DNA from: Caproicibacter sp002399225
GTDB taxonomy: Bacteria > Bacillota > Clostridia > Oscillospirales > Acutalibacteraceae
DNA: 34,691 nucleotides
Direction of reading: 5' to 3'
Assembly (NCBI GenBank): GCA_036756705.1
Contig: DAIOKN010000024.1
Span: 1-34,691 of the forward strand
Shown: in pieces, positions 1 through 6,972 of the stretch
How positions within the stretch are numbered: position 1 is the stretch's first letter
Layout: each line of letters begins with the position of its first letter
Notes under the pieces: generated by a model
Database searches by the model: none
Told to the model about the DNA's origin: nothing
The model's input: the letters and a program-made list of their open reading frames with translations, nothing else
Position numbers and translations under genes: made by a program

Positions 1-32
1 ATTTCAATCCACGCTCCCGTGTGGGGAGCGAC
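1..32 (-). CRISPR. Leader-proximal repeat of a type I-C-like CRISPR array
   Basis: On the minus strand these 32 bases begin GTCGCTCCCC and end GTGGATTGAAAT, with the arms CGCTCCC and GGGAGCG forming the usual repeat hairpin. This matches the type I-C repeat family, whose repeats end in ATTGAAAC/T. That 3' end lies at base 1, so the array is transcribed leftward and continues outside the window, with its leader to the right. Only one copy is visible, so the call rests on family resemblance of the repeat and not on periodicity. No cas gene is seen on the leader side. Confidence 0.82.
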
Positions 33-160
33 AGCAAAAACATCTAAAAAAACCGTACAGAAAAGTAATGTTTTGTAGAAGTGCTTTATTTAATTTGGCA
101 AAAAGCAACACGGTAATCATCATGATTCCATATTGGAAAGATACAAGCTGAATATGATCC
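33..160 (-). promoter_or_regulatory. Probable CRISPR leader
   Basis: The sequence just outside the terminal repeat is AT-rich and has no credible gene. An open frame that crosses it also reads through the repeat and is not credible. Given the repeat orientation this is where the leader and array promoter should be. The outer limit is arbitrary because no exact promoter hexamers were assigned. Confidence 0.45.
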
Positions 161-311
161 GAATCTTGGTGCGAATCGACCGGGAAAATCATGTGTGCTT
201 CCGGTTCGCACCTAACTTTATAAGGGGGAACAGGTCTATTAAGAGCTTTGTGCCTCAATGCTGTGAGCCTGCGGGCTGAAAAGGATCGAAAGCCTCAAAG
301 AGTTGCAGAGC

Positions 312-351
312 AAGGAAAAGAAAGGGGCTGGCTCCGCAGTGCGAAGCCGGC
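312..351 (-). terminator. Terminator of the sirtuin gene
   Basis: On the minus strand GCCGGCT and AGCCAGC arms (one wobble pair, extended by CGC/GCG) at 327-351 are followed by a T-rich tail, CCCTTTCTTTTCC. It starts 13 bases after the sirtuin stop codon. Confidence 0.6.
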
Positions 352-363
352 TTTGGTGTTCTT

Positions 364-1092
364 TCAGTCTTTTGAAACTTTGATGTTGTCAAGAATTTCC
401 CCAATGCTGCCCTTTATGGCGAGATCTGCCTTTGCATCCATCGGAGTGGTAGTTTTATTAATCAGCACCAGTCGATGGCCGCGGTAATAATCAATCAGTC
501 CGGCGGCCGGGTAAACGGCGAGCGACGTGCCGCCGATGATCAGCATATCCGCATGCCGAATCGCATCCACCGCGCCGTAAAGGGTATCCTGATCCAACCC
601 TTCTTCATACAGCACGACATCCGGCTTGATGATTCCTCCGCAAGAACAGGTCGGAATTTCCGTGCTTTGCTTCATGAATTCCGCATCGTAAAGCTTATGG
701 CAGCGCTGGCAATAATTGCGGTGAACGGAACCGTGCAGCTCAAAGACCTTTTTGCTTCCCGCTTTCTGATGAAGCCCGTCAATGTTCTGCGTGACCACAG
801 CGGAAAGACGTCCCGCCTGTTCCAGTTCCGCCAGCTTTTTGTGCGCGGCATTCGGCTGTGCGTCAAGATAGAGCATCTTTCCCCGATAAAAATCAAAAAA
901 CTCCTTCGTGTGGGATTGGTAAAAACCGTGGCTGAGCATGACTTCAGGCGGATATTTATATTTTTGATGATACAATCCGTCTACACTGCGGAAGTCGGGA
1001 ATCCCGCTTTCCGTTGAAACACCCGCGCCGCCGAAAAAAACGATGCGGTGACTTGCGTCGACCATTTGCTGAAGTTTTTCCGTATCTGTCAT
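364..1092 (-). CDS. Sirtuin, NAD-dependent protein deacylase
   Basis: A 242-residue Sir2-family protein, a normal length for bacterial sirtuins. Such enzymes remove acetyl or other acyl groups from lysines using NAD, releasing nicotinamide and O-acyl-ADP-ribose. Visible motifs: the NAD-binding loop GAGVSTESGIPDFRS (about 22-36), TQNIDGLH (101-108), the catalytic histidine in ELHGS (H120) and four zinc cysteines as CxxC (128, 131) and CxC (149, 151). The frame is open 57 codons further upstream, but the ATG at 1092 has a GGAGGG site just ahead and starts where the family does. It stands alone, converging with nothing, with a terminator behind it. Substrate preference (acetyl versus longer acyl) cannot be told from sequence. 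Confidence 0.93.
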   Translation of the reverse strand: MTDTEKLQQMVDASHRIVFFGGAGVSTESGIPDFRSVDGLYHQKYKYPPEVMLSHGFYQSHTKEFFDFYRGKMLYLDAQPNAAHKKLAELEQAGRLSAVVTQNIDGLHQKAGSKKVFELHGSVHRNYCQRCHKLYDAEFMKQSTEIPTCSCGGIIKPDVVLYEEGLDQDTLYGAVDAIRHADMLIIGGTSLAVYPAAGLIDYYRGHRLVLINKTTTPMDAKADLAIKGSIGEILDNIKVSKD

Positions 1093-1291
1093 CAACCATC
1101 CCTCCAAGGTGTTAACAGCTTTTTCTTTAATCTTATCCGCAAATGGAAGCAAATGCAAGAAGAAAGGCCCGGAATGTGCGAAAAAAGGACTGTTGTAAAA
1201 CAACTCGAAAAAAGTCGGAGCAATTATCCCGAAAGGGTTGTCACCTGTTTGCGGGGCACTCATTGCAGTTTCGAACGTATGCGAAGTCGAT

Positions 1292-1393
1292 ATGTTTCAA
1301 GTAATCAAAAGAAATGTTGTACCGATGGGCATCGGTTTTTGTGTCAATATTGTCGCTTCGTATTTGCTGTTTGTCATTTGGTTTTTAGGTTGA
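1292..1393 (+). CDS. Possible 33-residue membrane peptide
   Basis: The 1093-1502 gap holds no clear gene. One short frame starts MFQVIKRNVV and continues with a hydrophobic stretch (about residues 12-32) rich in Val, Ile, Leu and Phe, consistent with a single membrane helix. There is no convincing ribosome binding site or promoter ahead of it, and an overlapping frame covers the same bases, so it may be chance. Confidence 0.2.
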   Translation: MFQVIKRNVVPMGIGFCVNIVASYLLFVIWFLG

Positions 1394-1451
1394 ATTCCAA
1401 ATCTTACAGCCGCAGATTGATTCATGTGCGGTGAGAATGGTCTTCTGTTAC

Positions 1452-1481
1452 AGCGGGCCCCGGCAGATGCCGGGGCCCGCT
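1452..1481. terminator. Strong GC hairpin behind the CAP gene
   Basis: A perfect 13-bp stem (AGCGGGCCCCGGC and its complement) closes a four-base AGAT loop. It lies 21 bases beyond the stop of the minus-strand CAP gene. There is no proper T-run on either side, so termination is inferred from stem strength and position only. Confidence 0.5.
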
Positions 1482-1502
1482 CTGTTGCAATTTGTCATGG
1501 GA

Positions 1503-2459
1503 TCAGCCGATGAACTGTTGGGTCCAATAGTAGCGTCCGCTGGAATTTTTTGCAATTCCCACGCCGATTTTTGTATAGGAAGATTTCAGAATATTTTCCC
1601 TGTGGCCTTCTGAATTCATCCAGTCGGTCATCACCTGCTTGGGAGAAGTCTGCCCCATTGCGATGTTCTCGCCGGCGACGCGGTAGCTGATGCCAAACTG
1701 TTTCATCATGTCAAACGGGGATCCATAGGTAGGAGAAGTATGGTCAAAATAACCGAGGTCCGCCATATCCTGGGATTTCAGAGTGGCGGTTTTCGTCAGT
1801 GCGCTGTCGATGGAAAGCGCGTTCAGCCCGCGGCTGGTGCGCTCCTGGTTCACAAGCTGCACCACCTGGTTCTGATACTCCGCGTAGGTACCGGTCGCCG
1901 TGCTGCCGGAGGAAGCGGACGCACCGGAAGAACTGTTGCCGGAGCTTTTGGATGAGGAGGCCGTTTTTCTGCCGCTTGAAGCCTGATTGCCGGCTTTGCC
2001 GGAAAAGCGGCTGAGAATATCATTGATATAACGGTTGATCGAGTTGTATCCGCAGCTGGAACGGCTGCAACTGTTATTTTGCGGGCAGGAATACGATGCC
2101 GCTCCAGAAGCGCAGGAACTCGTTGTGCAGCCGTTCTGCGCGGTTTTGCAAGAAGAGCCGGAGTTGCCGCAGGCGCCCTGTGTGCAGTAGCGGGAAGAAG
2201 GGGATGTGCAGCCGCTTTGGCACGAGCCGGAGACTGCCTTGGCAGCGGTTGCTGTGCCAGCTGCGGACGAGGACGGGCAGGAGGATACAGTCATCTGGGC
2301 GGAGCCGGAGCTGCAACCGGCCTGGCTTTCGGAAGAAACCGTGGCGGCCGCATTTTGTGCGGAGGCAGCGGTTGGGGATGCCGCTGTGTTTTTGGCATAA
2401 AGCCCGGCTGCTCCGCTGACAACCAGACTTAAAAGCAAAGCTAATAATCTGCCTTTCAT
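1503..2459 (-). CDS. Secreted CAP-domain (YkwD-like) protein with cysteine-rich linker
   Basis: A 318-residue protein with a signal peptide (MKGRLLALLLSLVVSGAAG). A Ser/Ala/Gly-rich linker with about 12 cysteines follows (roughly 49-140), and a C-terminal CAP/SCP domain (about 195-318) ends it. The CAP part shows the YkwD-type pattern: LVNQERTSRGLNAL, FDHTSP, AGENIAMGQ, WMNSEGHRENIL and a closing YYWTQQFIG. CAP proteins of Firmicutes are exported, and some are spore- or wall-associated, but their biochemical role is mostly unknown. The cysteines often occur as CxxxC and SxC spacings, which could form many disulfides or a cross-linked layer outside the cell. That linker is unusual for the family. 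The gene is divergent from the SOD gene and shares an upstream region with two palindromic boxes. Confidence 0.87.
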   Translation of the reverse strand: MKGRLLALLLSLVVSGAAGLYAKNTAASPTAASAQNAAATVSSESQAGCSSGSAQMTVSSCPSSSAAGTATAAKAVSGSCQSGCTSPSSRYCTQGACGNSGSSCKTAQNGCTTSSCASGAASYSCPQNNSCSRSSCGYNSINRYINDILSRFSGKAGNQASSGRKTASSSKSSGNSSSGASASSGSTATGTYAEYQNQVVQLVNQERTSRGLNALSIDSALTKTATLKSQDMADLGYFDHTSPTYGSPFDMMKQFGISYRVAGENIAMGQTSPKQVMTDWMNSEGHRENILKSSYTKIGVGIAKNSSGRYYWTQQFIG

Positions 2460-2493
2460 AATTTGCTCCTTTTCAAAGAAAGATTTAAAGCAT

Positions 2494-2525
2494 TACAAAT
2501 ATGTAAATGAAATTACAAACTTGTA
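2494..2525. promoter_or_regulatory. Two tandem TACA-N4-TGTA palindromes
   Basis: TACA-AATA-TGTA (2494-2505) and TACA-AACT-TGTA (2514-2525) repeat the same dyad, with centres 20 bp apart, about two helical turns. The second extends to ATTACAA-AC-TTGTAAT. They lie just upstream of the CAP gene and between it and the divergent SOD gene. The TACA/TGTA arms recall BlaI/MecI/CopY operators, but those usually have one or two central bases, so the regulator is not identified. Confidence 0.5.
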
Positions 2526-2662
2526 ATTTTTATGTTTTTATCGTAACACGCTCAAAGGAACTTGGCAATCCCTCAATTTTTTCCAGCTTTTTTATAGATC
2601 AGGAAAATTCCTTCGACTGGCGGAATATAAATTTATCAGAATTTTCAGAAAGGTCGATTGCC

Positions 2663-3328
2663 ATGAACGGTCATTATCCATTTGAACTGCCGCCGCTGCC
2701 TTACTCTTACCATGCGCTGGAGCCTTACCTGAATGCCGAAACACTACAGTTTCACCATGACAAACATTTTAAAGCCTATATTGATCATTTGAATCAGGCG
2801 CTTGAAAAACTGCCGGCTTACCAAAGCTGGCCGCTGGAACGGCTGATTCGGGAAAATTGCCGCCTTCCGTTTCAAATGCAGACGGCGGTCTGGAACAATG
2901 CGGGAGGGGTGTATAATCATGATCTTTATTTTCGCATTATGAAAAATCCGGAAGGAAACCAGCCGGAGGGGAAACTGGCCGGCGCAATCCGTTCAGCGTT
3001 CGGTTCCGTGGAAAAATTTCAGGAGCGGCTGAAACAGTGTGCGCTCAACCTGTTCGGCTCTGGCTATGCCTGGCTGGTGGCGGACTGCTGCGGCCGGCTG
3101 AAAGTGATCAACTCCATGAACCAGGATACCCCGCTGCCGCGAGGCTTTTGTCCGGTCCTTGCGGTGGATGTGTGGGAACATGCCTATTACCTGCAATACC
3201 AAAACAGGCGGGGAGAATACCTGGATGCGTTTCTGCATCTGATCAACTGGGCGCAGGCGGAGAAAAATTACCTCTGCTGTTTCCATCGCCAGGCCCAACG
3301 CCGCGGCGGAAAGCCGATGTTTCGTTAG
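2663..3328 (+). CDS. sodA: Superoxide dismutase, Mn-type of the Fe/Mn family
   Basis: A 221-residue SOD that converts superoxide to oxygen and hydrogen peroxide. The four metal ligands are in place: H31 in FHHDKHF, H86 in VYNHDLYF, D169 and H173 in DVWEHAYY. Two residues that separate the metal types look Mn-like: glycine (G82) instead of glutamine four residues before H86, and Q154 in MNQDTPL. Metal use remains an inference. The frame is open 52 codons upstream, but the ATG at 2663 follows an AGAAAGG site and starts as the family does. Relative to typical members it carries a short basic C-terminal tail ending GGKPMFR. In an anaerobe it is an oxygen-exposure defence, here partnered by the superoxide reductase at 28.6 kb. 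Confidence 0.93.
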   Translation: MNGHYPFELPPLPYSYHALEPYLNAETLQFHHDKHFKAYIDHLNQALEKLPAYQSWPLERLIRENCRLPFQMQTAVWNNAGGVYNHDLYFRIMKNPEGNQPEGKLAGAIRSAFGSVEKFQERLKQCALNLFGSGYAWLVADCCGRLKVINSMNQDTPLPRGFCPVLAVDVWEHAYYLQYQNRRGEYLDAFLHLINWAQAEKNYLCCFHRQAQRRGGKPMFR

Positions 3329-3397
3329 AAGACTGCCTTAACGGGATAGAAAAATGATGAATTTTGGGAAATTCTGTCTACTTTTCTCTCATCTTCC

Positions 3398-3426
3398 TTG
3401 AAATTCCCCCTTTTCAAGGGTATAAT
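3398..3426 (+). promoter_or_regulatory. Sigma-A promoter of the secreted beta-rich protein
   Basis: TTGAAA (3398-3403) and TATAAT (3421-3426) are separated by exactly 17 bp. The transcript would start near 3433 and carry a leader of about 95 bases before the gene at 3529. Confidence 0.8.
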
Positions 3427-3528
3427 CTACTTATATGGAAAAATTATCGAAGCAAGTGACTGTGGAAATCCCTTCCTGCCGTCGCAGGAAGCGGATTTTA
3501 GTTTAAAGAACATCAGGGGGAATTTTTG

Positions 3529-5397
3529 ATGAGAAAATGGACTGCTGCGCTTTTGGCATTCCTGGTTCTGTTTTTGTCCGCGCCGCCCGCTTTCGCATCT
3601 TCGTCGTCCTACGACACCGTGGTCGACATGCACGGGGCGCGAACCTATTATGGCTCAGCCTCGGACTGGGGTAAGACCTGGGACAAGGATGCATTTACAG
3701 ATATCACGGGAAAAGATCATACTTTTACCGGAGACGTGACGATTAAAAGCGGCGATATGGGGAATATCACTGTAAATGGAAGCAGTTCCGAACTGACCGT
3801 TAAAGGAGGAACGATGAAAGCGGTTTCCTGCAGTGGAAAGGCGGAAGTCACTGAAGGAGATTTGGAATCCATCAGTGCGGGCGACGACCTGACCTTAAAG
3901 GGCGGCAATATCCGGCACGACGTTTACACCGACGAGGAAGCAAAGCTGAGCGGTACCATCAAAATCGGGGGCAGCTTGGAAGCCGACGAGATCACCATTT
4001 CCTCTAATACCAACTTAAATTTGATCGGAACCATGAAATGCAAAGGGGACATCACTCTCAATCAATGCACGCTGAAAGCGAGGAAAATTGACGGGGACGA
4101 CTCCGGGACCCTGTCTATCAGCAAATATACCGATATGCTTCCGCCGCTGGAAAATCTGCAGAAGATTGTGGTCAAGGACAGCACGACCGCGATCGCAAAT
4201 GGAAAAGTCGAGGCGGGGGAGCTTTACATTACGGAAAAATCGGAATTCGACGCGAGTTCCTCAGTGGATGTGGATACTCTGACAGGCCCGGGTACTCTGT
4301 ATTTCCGTTCCGGTCAGCTAACGGTGGACGGATCGATTGACGGAGAGCCGCTGCTGGTTTTCAGCAACCATGTCAGCCGCGGGGATGTAGCCTTTTATGC
4401 GGACAGCGACACGGTGTCCCCGGATGATGTTCGGGTTTATAATTACGGCTTGGAAGCGGAATCGGGCAGTGGCCGGCAGGATCGTTTCGTCCTGACCAAA
4501 ACGATTTCGGATGGAATCACACTCAACCGTCAGTCTCTGTCGCTGAAAAGCGGCGCTTCCGAAACCGTTAAGGCGCAGGTGGAACCGAACCTTTCTAAAT
4601 TTGCAACGGGCACGAAAGTGGTCTGGGATGTGCATGGCGATTCTTCCGCCTTTTCCACATCGGTAGATTCCAGCGGCCTTTCCTGCACGGTTTCGGTTTC
4701 GTCTTCCCACCAGGGAATGGCCAAGGCTACTCTGATTGCCTATCTGGAAGACACGCACGGGGATCGGATGGATGACTACAAATCCGATTCCTGTGCCCTT
4801 TATACAGGCTATTCTGACACTCCGAGCGATAATAATAACTCCAGCGGATCGTTTACCCTCGATACGACTTCGGTGTCGATTCTGCCGGGAGACCGTTACT
4901 GGGTGCTGGCGCATACTTCGTCGTCCGCCGCACCGAAATCAATATCTTACAATTCCGCCGTTGCAACCGTCGGCGCCGGAACCGCGGTGAAAGACAGCAA
5001 CGGCTATTCCGCCTGGATTTATCCGGTCACGGGGATTGGAAAAGGCCAGGTGACCATCGACATCGGAGGTCAGAAAATGATTGCCAATGTCTCCAACGGG
5101 ATCAAAGTGGATACGGCATCCTATACGATGGCTCCGGGCAACAAGTATATCATTGGGGTTGAGGCGAAAGGGATTGGGGCAGGCTCCATCTGGGCTTCCT
5201 CTGACCGGTCCTGCGTCTCCGTCCAGTATTTAAGGAAGAGCGGAAAGCTGCTTCTTTACCAGATCTGCGGGCAAAGCCCCGGAACGGCGGCTGTTACTTT
5301 TTCCATCTCCGGAGGCGGGCATGTTCAAACGGCGGTCACGGTGCGGGACGGTGTGAGAGCCGGAGGCACCAGTGCCCGATTAGTTGCGCTCGCATAG
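3529..5397 (+). CDS. Large secreted beta-repeat surface protein, function unknown
   Basis: A 622-residue exported protein. A clear signal peptide (MRKWTAALLAFLVLFLSAPP, cleavage likely after AFA) is followed by about 300 residues of short alternating strands such as FTGDVTIKSGDMGNITVNGS. These look like a right-handed beta-solenoid with a bactofilin/polymer-like rhythm. Next come two or three Ig-like segments, for example ITLNRQSLSLKSGASETV and FTLDTTSVSILPGDRYWV, resembling bacterial Ig-like (Big) repeats. No LPXTG signal, S-layer homology domain or choline-binding repeat is seen, so anchoring is unclear; it may be freely secreted. The ATG at 3529 is preferred over a TTG one codon earlier because an AGGGGGA site sits at the right distance. 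A strong promoter and a terminator make it a single-gene unit. Confidence 0.75.
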   Translation: MRKWTAALLAFLVLFLSAPPAFASSSSYDTVVDMHGARTYYGSASDWGKTWDKDAFTDITGKDHTFTGDVTIKSGDMGNITVNGSSSELTVKGGTMKAVSCSGKAEVTEGDLESISAGDDLTLKGGNIRHDVYTDEEAKLSGTIKIGGSLEADEITISSNTNLNLIGTMKCKGDITLNQCTLKARKIDGDDSGTLSISKYTDMLPPLENLQKIVVKDSTTAIANGKVEAGELYITEKSEFDASSSVDVDTLTGPGTLYFRSGQLTVDGSIDGEPLLVFSNHVSRGDVAFYADSDTVSPDDVRVYNYGLEAESGSGRQDRFVLTKTISDGITLNRQSLSLKSGASETVKAQVEPNLSKFATGTKVVWDVHGDSSAFSTSVDSSGLSCTVSVSSSHQGMAKATLIAYLEDTHGDRMDDYKSDSCALYTGYSDTPSDNNNSSGSFTLDTTSVSILPGDRYWVLAHTSSSAAPKSISYNSAVATVGAGTAVKDSNGYSAWIYPVTGIGKGQVTIDIGGQKMIANVSNGIKVDTASYTMAPGNKYIIGVEAKGIGAGSIWASSDRSCVSVQYLRKSGKLLLYQICGQSPGTAAVTFSISGGGHVQTAVTVRDGVRAGGTSARLVALA

Positions 5398-5417
5398 TAT
5401 TGGAATCAAATCATTTT

Positions 5418-5450
5418 GCTCTTGCCGAAAGGATCTCGGCAGGAGCTTTC
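5418..5450 (+). terminator. Terminator of the secreted beta-rich protein
   Basis: GCTCTTGCCGA pairs with TCGGCAGGAGC (one G-T pair) around a seven-base loop, followed by TTTCTTAT. It begins about 20 bases past the stop codon. Confidence 0.7.
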
Positions 5451-5510
5451 TTATCTCACCTAGGTCCCTTTTCGCACTCTCAGCGGCGGTGCGAAGGGCT
5501 GAAAGGCGCC

Positions 5511-5540
5511 TTGCACCCGGCGGGATTCCGGTGCTATAAT
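5511..5540 (+). promoter_or_regulatory. Promoter of the 35-residue membrane peptide
   Basis: TTGCAC (5511-5516), an 18-bp spacer and TATAAT (5535-5540), with an extended -10 TGC immediately before it. The predicted start site is only about a dozen bases before the start codon, so the leader would be very short. Confidence 0.65.
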
Positions 5541-5559
5541 CATAAAGAGGTGAATTGTA

Positions 5560-5667
5560 TTGTCCAAAGGATTCAGCATAGCCGGGCTTGTTGTCGGGAT
5601 TATTGTCACTCTCTGCGGAATTGCAACGGTTTCCCTGAACGCCGTCGGCCTCTGTAAGAGAGACTGA
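5560..5667 (+). CDS. 35-residue single-helix membrane peptide
   Basis: Starting at TTG, it encodes a Ser-Lys-Gly N-terminus, a hydrophobic segment (about residues 7-30, including IAGLVVGIIVTLCGIATVSL) and the tail LCKRD. An AGAGGTG ribosome site lies 7-8 bases ahead and a good promoter just before that. Two terminators, one on each side, make it an isolated transcription unit, which argues against a chance frame. It is too short to assign to a family. It could be a membrane-acting regulator, a type I toxin-like peptide or a membrane-complex subunit; nothing in the sequence decides between these. Confidence 0.5.
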   Translation: MSKGFSIAGLVVGIIVTLCGIATVSLNAVGLCKRD

Positions 5668-5730
5668 AATTTGGAACAGGGATTGCTGCGAATCAGTTTC
5701 GGAAAGATAAGTTCCTAAAGCGCCGGCTCT

Positions 5731-5792
5731 TAAAAGAAAAATGCGTTTTGACTAGGCCCTTTAAGGCCGTTTCAAAGCGCATTTTTCTTTTA
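5731..5792. terminator. Bidirectional terminator
   Basis: A 15-bp perfect outer stem (TAAAAGAAAAATGCG and its complement) continues inward after one mismatch for five pairs. Its A-rich and T-rich arms give a U-tract in both directions. It separates the 35-residue peptide gene from the converging SGNH gene. Confidence 0.8.
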
Positions 5793-5816
5793 GTTCCCAA
5801 ATTACTATACGGAAAC

Positions 5817-6959
5817 TTATGGCATTTTCGACTGCGCCGTAAAGTTCGTTTTTTTCATCCCCGCCGGCAACGGAAAATGAACACATCTTGTCGCGCAGTG
5901 CGTACTGCTTTTATGCCGCTGTATCTGCCGCGCCGTTTTTAACGGAAGCCGCCAAAGAGTGAGACTGTAATCATGATTCCAGCGTGCTGCGAGCGCTGAA
6001 TCATTGCGCCGGTCGGGCAGGGAGTAGTTCTGTTTCAAATAATTGCCGAAATAAGAGCTGGTTTTGTAAGCACCCCAGACATTGAGATGTCCGGAGTTGT
6101 TCATATCCTGCGAAAAATCAAGCCCGATCTCATCCATCCTGTCGCAGAGATCCAAAAACGGAACGTTATTTTTTTGGCACAGATCGGCGACCGTGTTGAA
6201 CATTGCCTCGCAATCGCTGACCCACCCGCTGGAGCGGTTGGATTCGGTGTAATCACATGGCATGTTGACGAAAACCAACTGGAATTTATTTTCTTTGGAA
6301 AGTTTGATGAACTTGTAGAGGTAGGAAAGATTTTTCGCCGGAATCTCTGCTTTTTTGTCTGTGGTTACTTTCGTGATATCCTGTTTTCCGTACCGCTGGG
6401 TGCCCGCGCTGAATCCCTTGAGATAATAAATGGAGGAACTGTTGTAAAAAAAGTCGGCTGGGGTCAGAGTTGACCAGCGGAAATGGTATTTAAGCACGGG
6501 CAGCAGGAAAGAAAGCCATTCTTTTTGAGGCGTGCAGTTCTGAATCGCCTCTAATTTGTTTTTGGAAAAGCGCATGTTGTCCAGGGCGTTGCTGATAAAT
6601 CCGGTTTCCCCATAAGGGGTTGTCATGCCGATGTAATAAAGATCCACCACAACGACGGACGGGGTATGCTTTTTCAAAACTTCTTTCAGCAAATAGTAGG
6701 TAACGTCAATCGGCTGACCGCCGGTTGCGTAGTTAAAACTTGTAATTCCGTGCTGCTTCCACAGAACATTGGGATCAATTCCGCCGTTCATGTGGCTGGA
6801 ACCCATCAGGACCACGTCGTAAGGATCGCTGGAGTTGTAAAGCCCTTCAAGCAGCTTTCCCCGGTGGTCAATCTTGTAGATGAAGACGTTGGATAAAGAT
6901 GCCAGAATCAGCGTGAGAACAAATAAAAAAATAAGACCCTTGCCAATCAGCTTTTTCAA
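5817..6959 (-). CDS. SGNH/GDSL-like membrane-anchored acyltransferase partner of MBOAT
   Basis: A 380-residue protein with one N-terminal membrane helix (about 5-28) and an extracytoplasmic SGNH-like domain. A GSSH motif (53-56) corresponds to the nucleophile block, and SGHLN near the C-terminus carries the catalytic histidine. It resembles the DltD/AlgX/DHHW-type partners that take acyl groups exported by an MBOAT and place them on a wall polymer or polysaccharide. The annotated start is a TTG at 6959, 13 bases after the MBOAT stop, with AAAGGGG eight bases ahead; a longer open frame would overlap the MBOAT gene by 56 bases. The last 50 residues, after about residue 330, are Arg/Lys-rich and lack a family counterpart that I recognise. 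Confidence 0.82.
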   Translation of the reverse strand: MKKLIGKGLIFLFVLTLILASLSNVFIYKIDHRGKLLEGLYNSSDPYDVVLMGSSHMNGGIDPNVLWKQHGITSFNYATGGQPIDVTYYLLKEVLKKHTPSVVVVDLYYIGMTTPYGETGFISNALDNMRFSKNKLEAIQNCTPQKEWLSFLLPVLKYHFRWSTLTPADFFYNSSSIYYLKGFSAGTQRYGKQDITKVTTDKKAEIPAKNLSYLYKFIKLSKENKFQLVFVNMPCDYTESNRSSGWVSDCEAMFNTVADLCQKNNVPFLDLCDRMDEIGLDFSQDMNNSGHLNVWGAYKTSSYFGNYLKQNYSLPDRRNDSALAARWNHDYSLTLWRLPLKTARQIQRHKSSTHCATRCVHFPLPAGMKKTNFTAQSKMP

Positions 6960-6972
6960 AATCGGTTCCCCT

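Noticed and set aside
4..258. 84-codon minus-strand frame at the left edge
   Set aside because: It reads through the CRISPR repeat and the presumed leader, has no ribosome site and no family resemblance.
475..1017. 180-codon plus-strand frame over the sirtuin
   Set aside because: Antisense shadow of a well-supported sirtuin gene.
2079..2432. Cys/Arg/Gly-rich plus-strand frames over the CAP gene
   Set aside because: Produced by the repetitive Ser/Cys codons of the real gene on the other strand.
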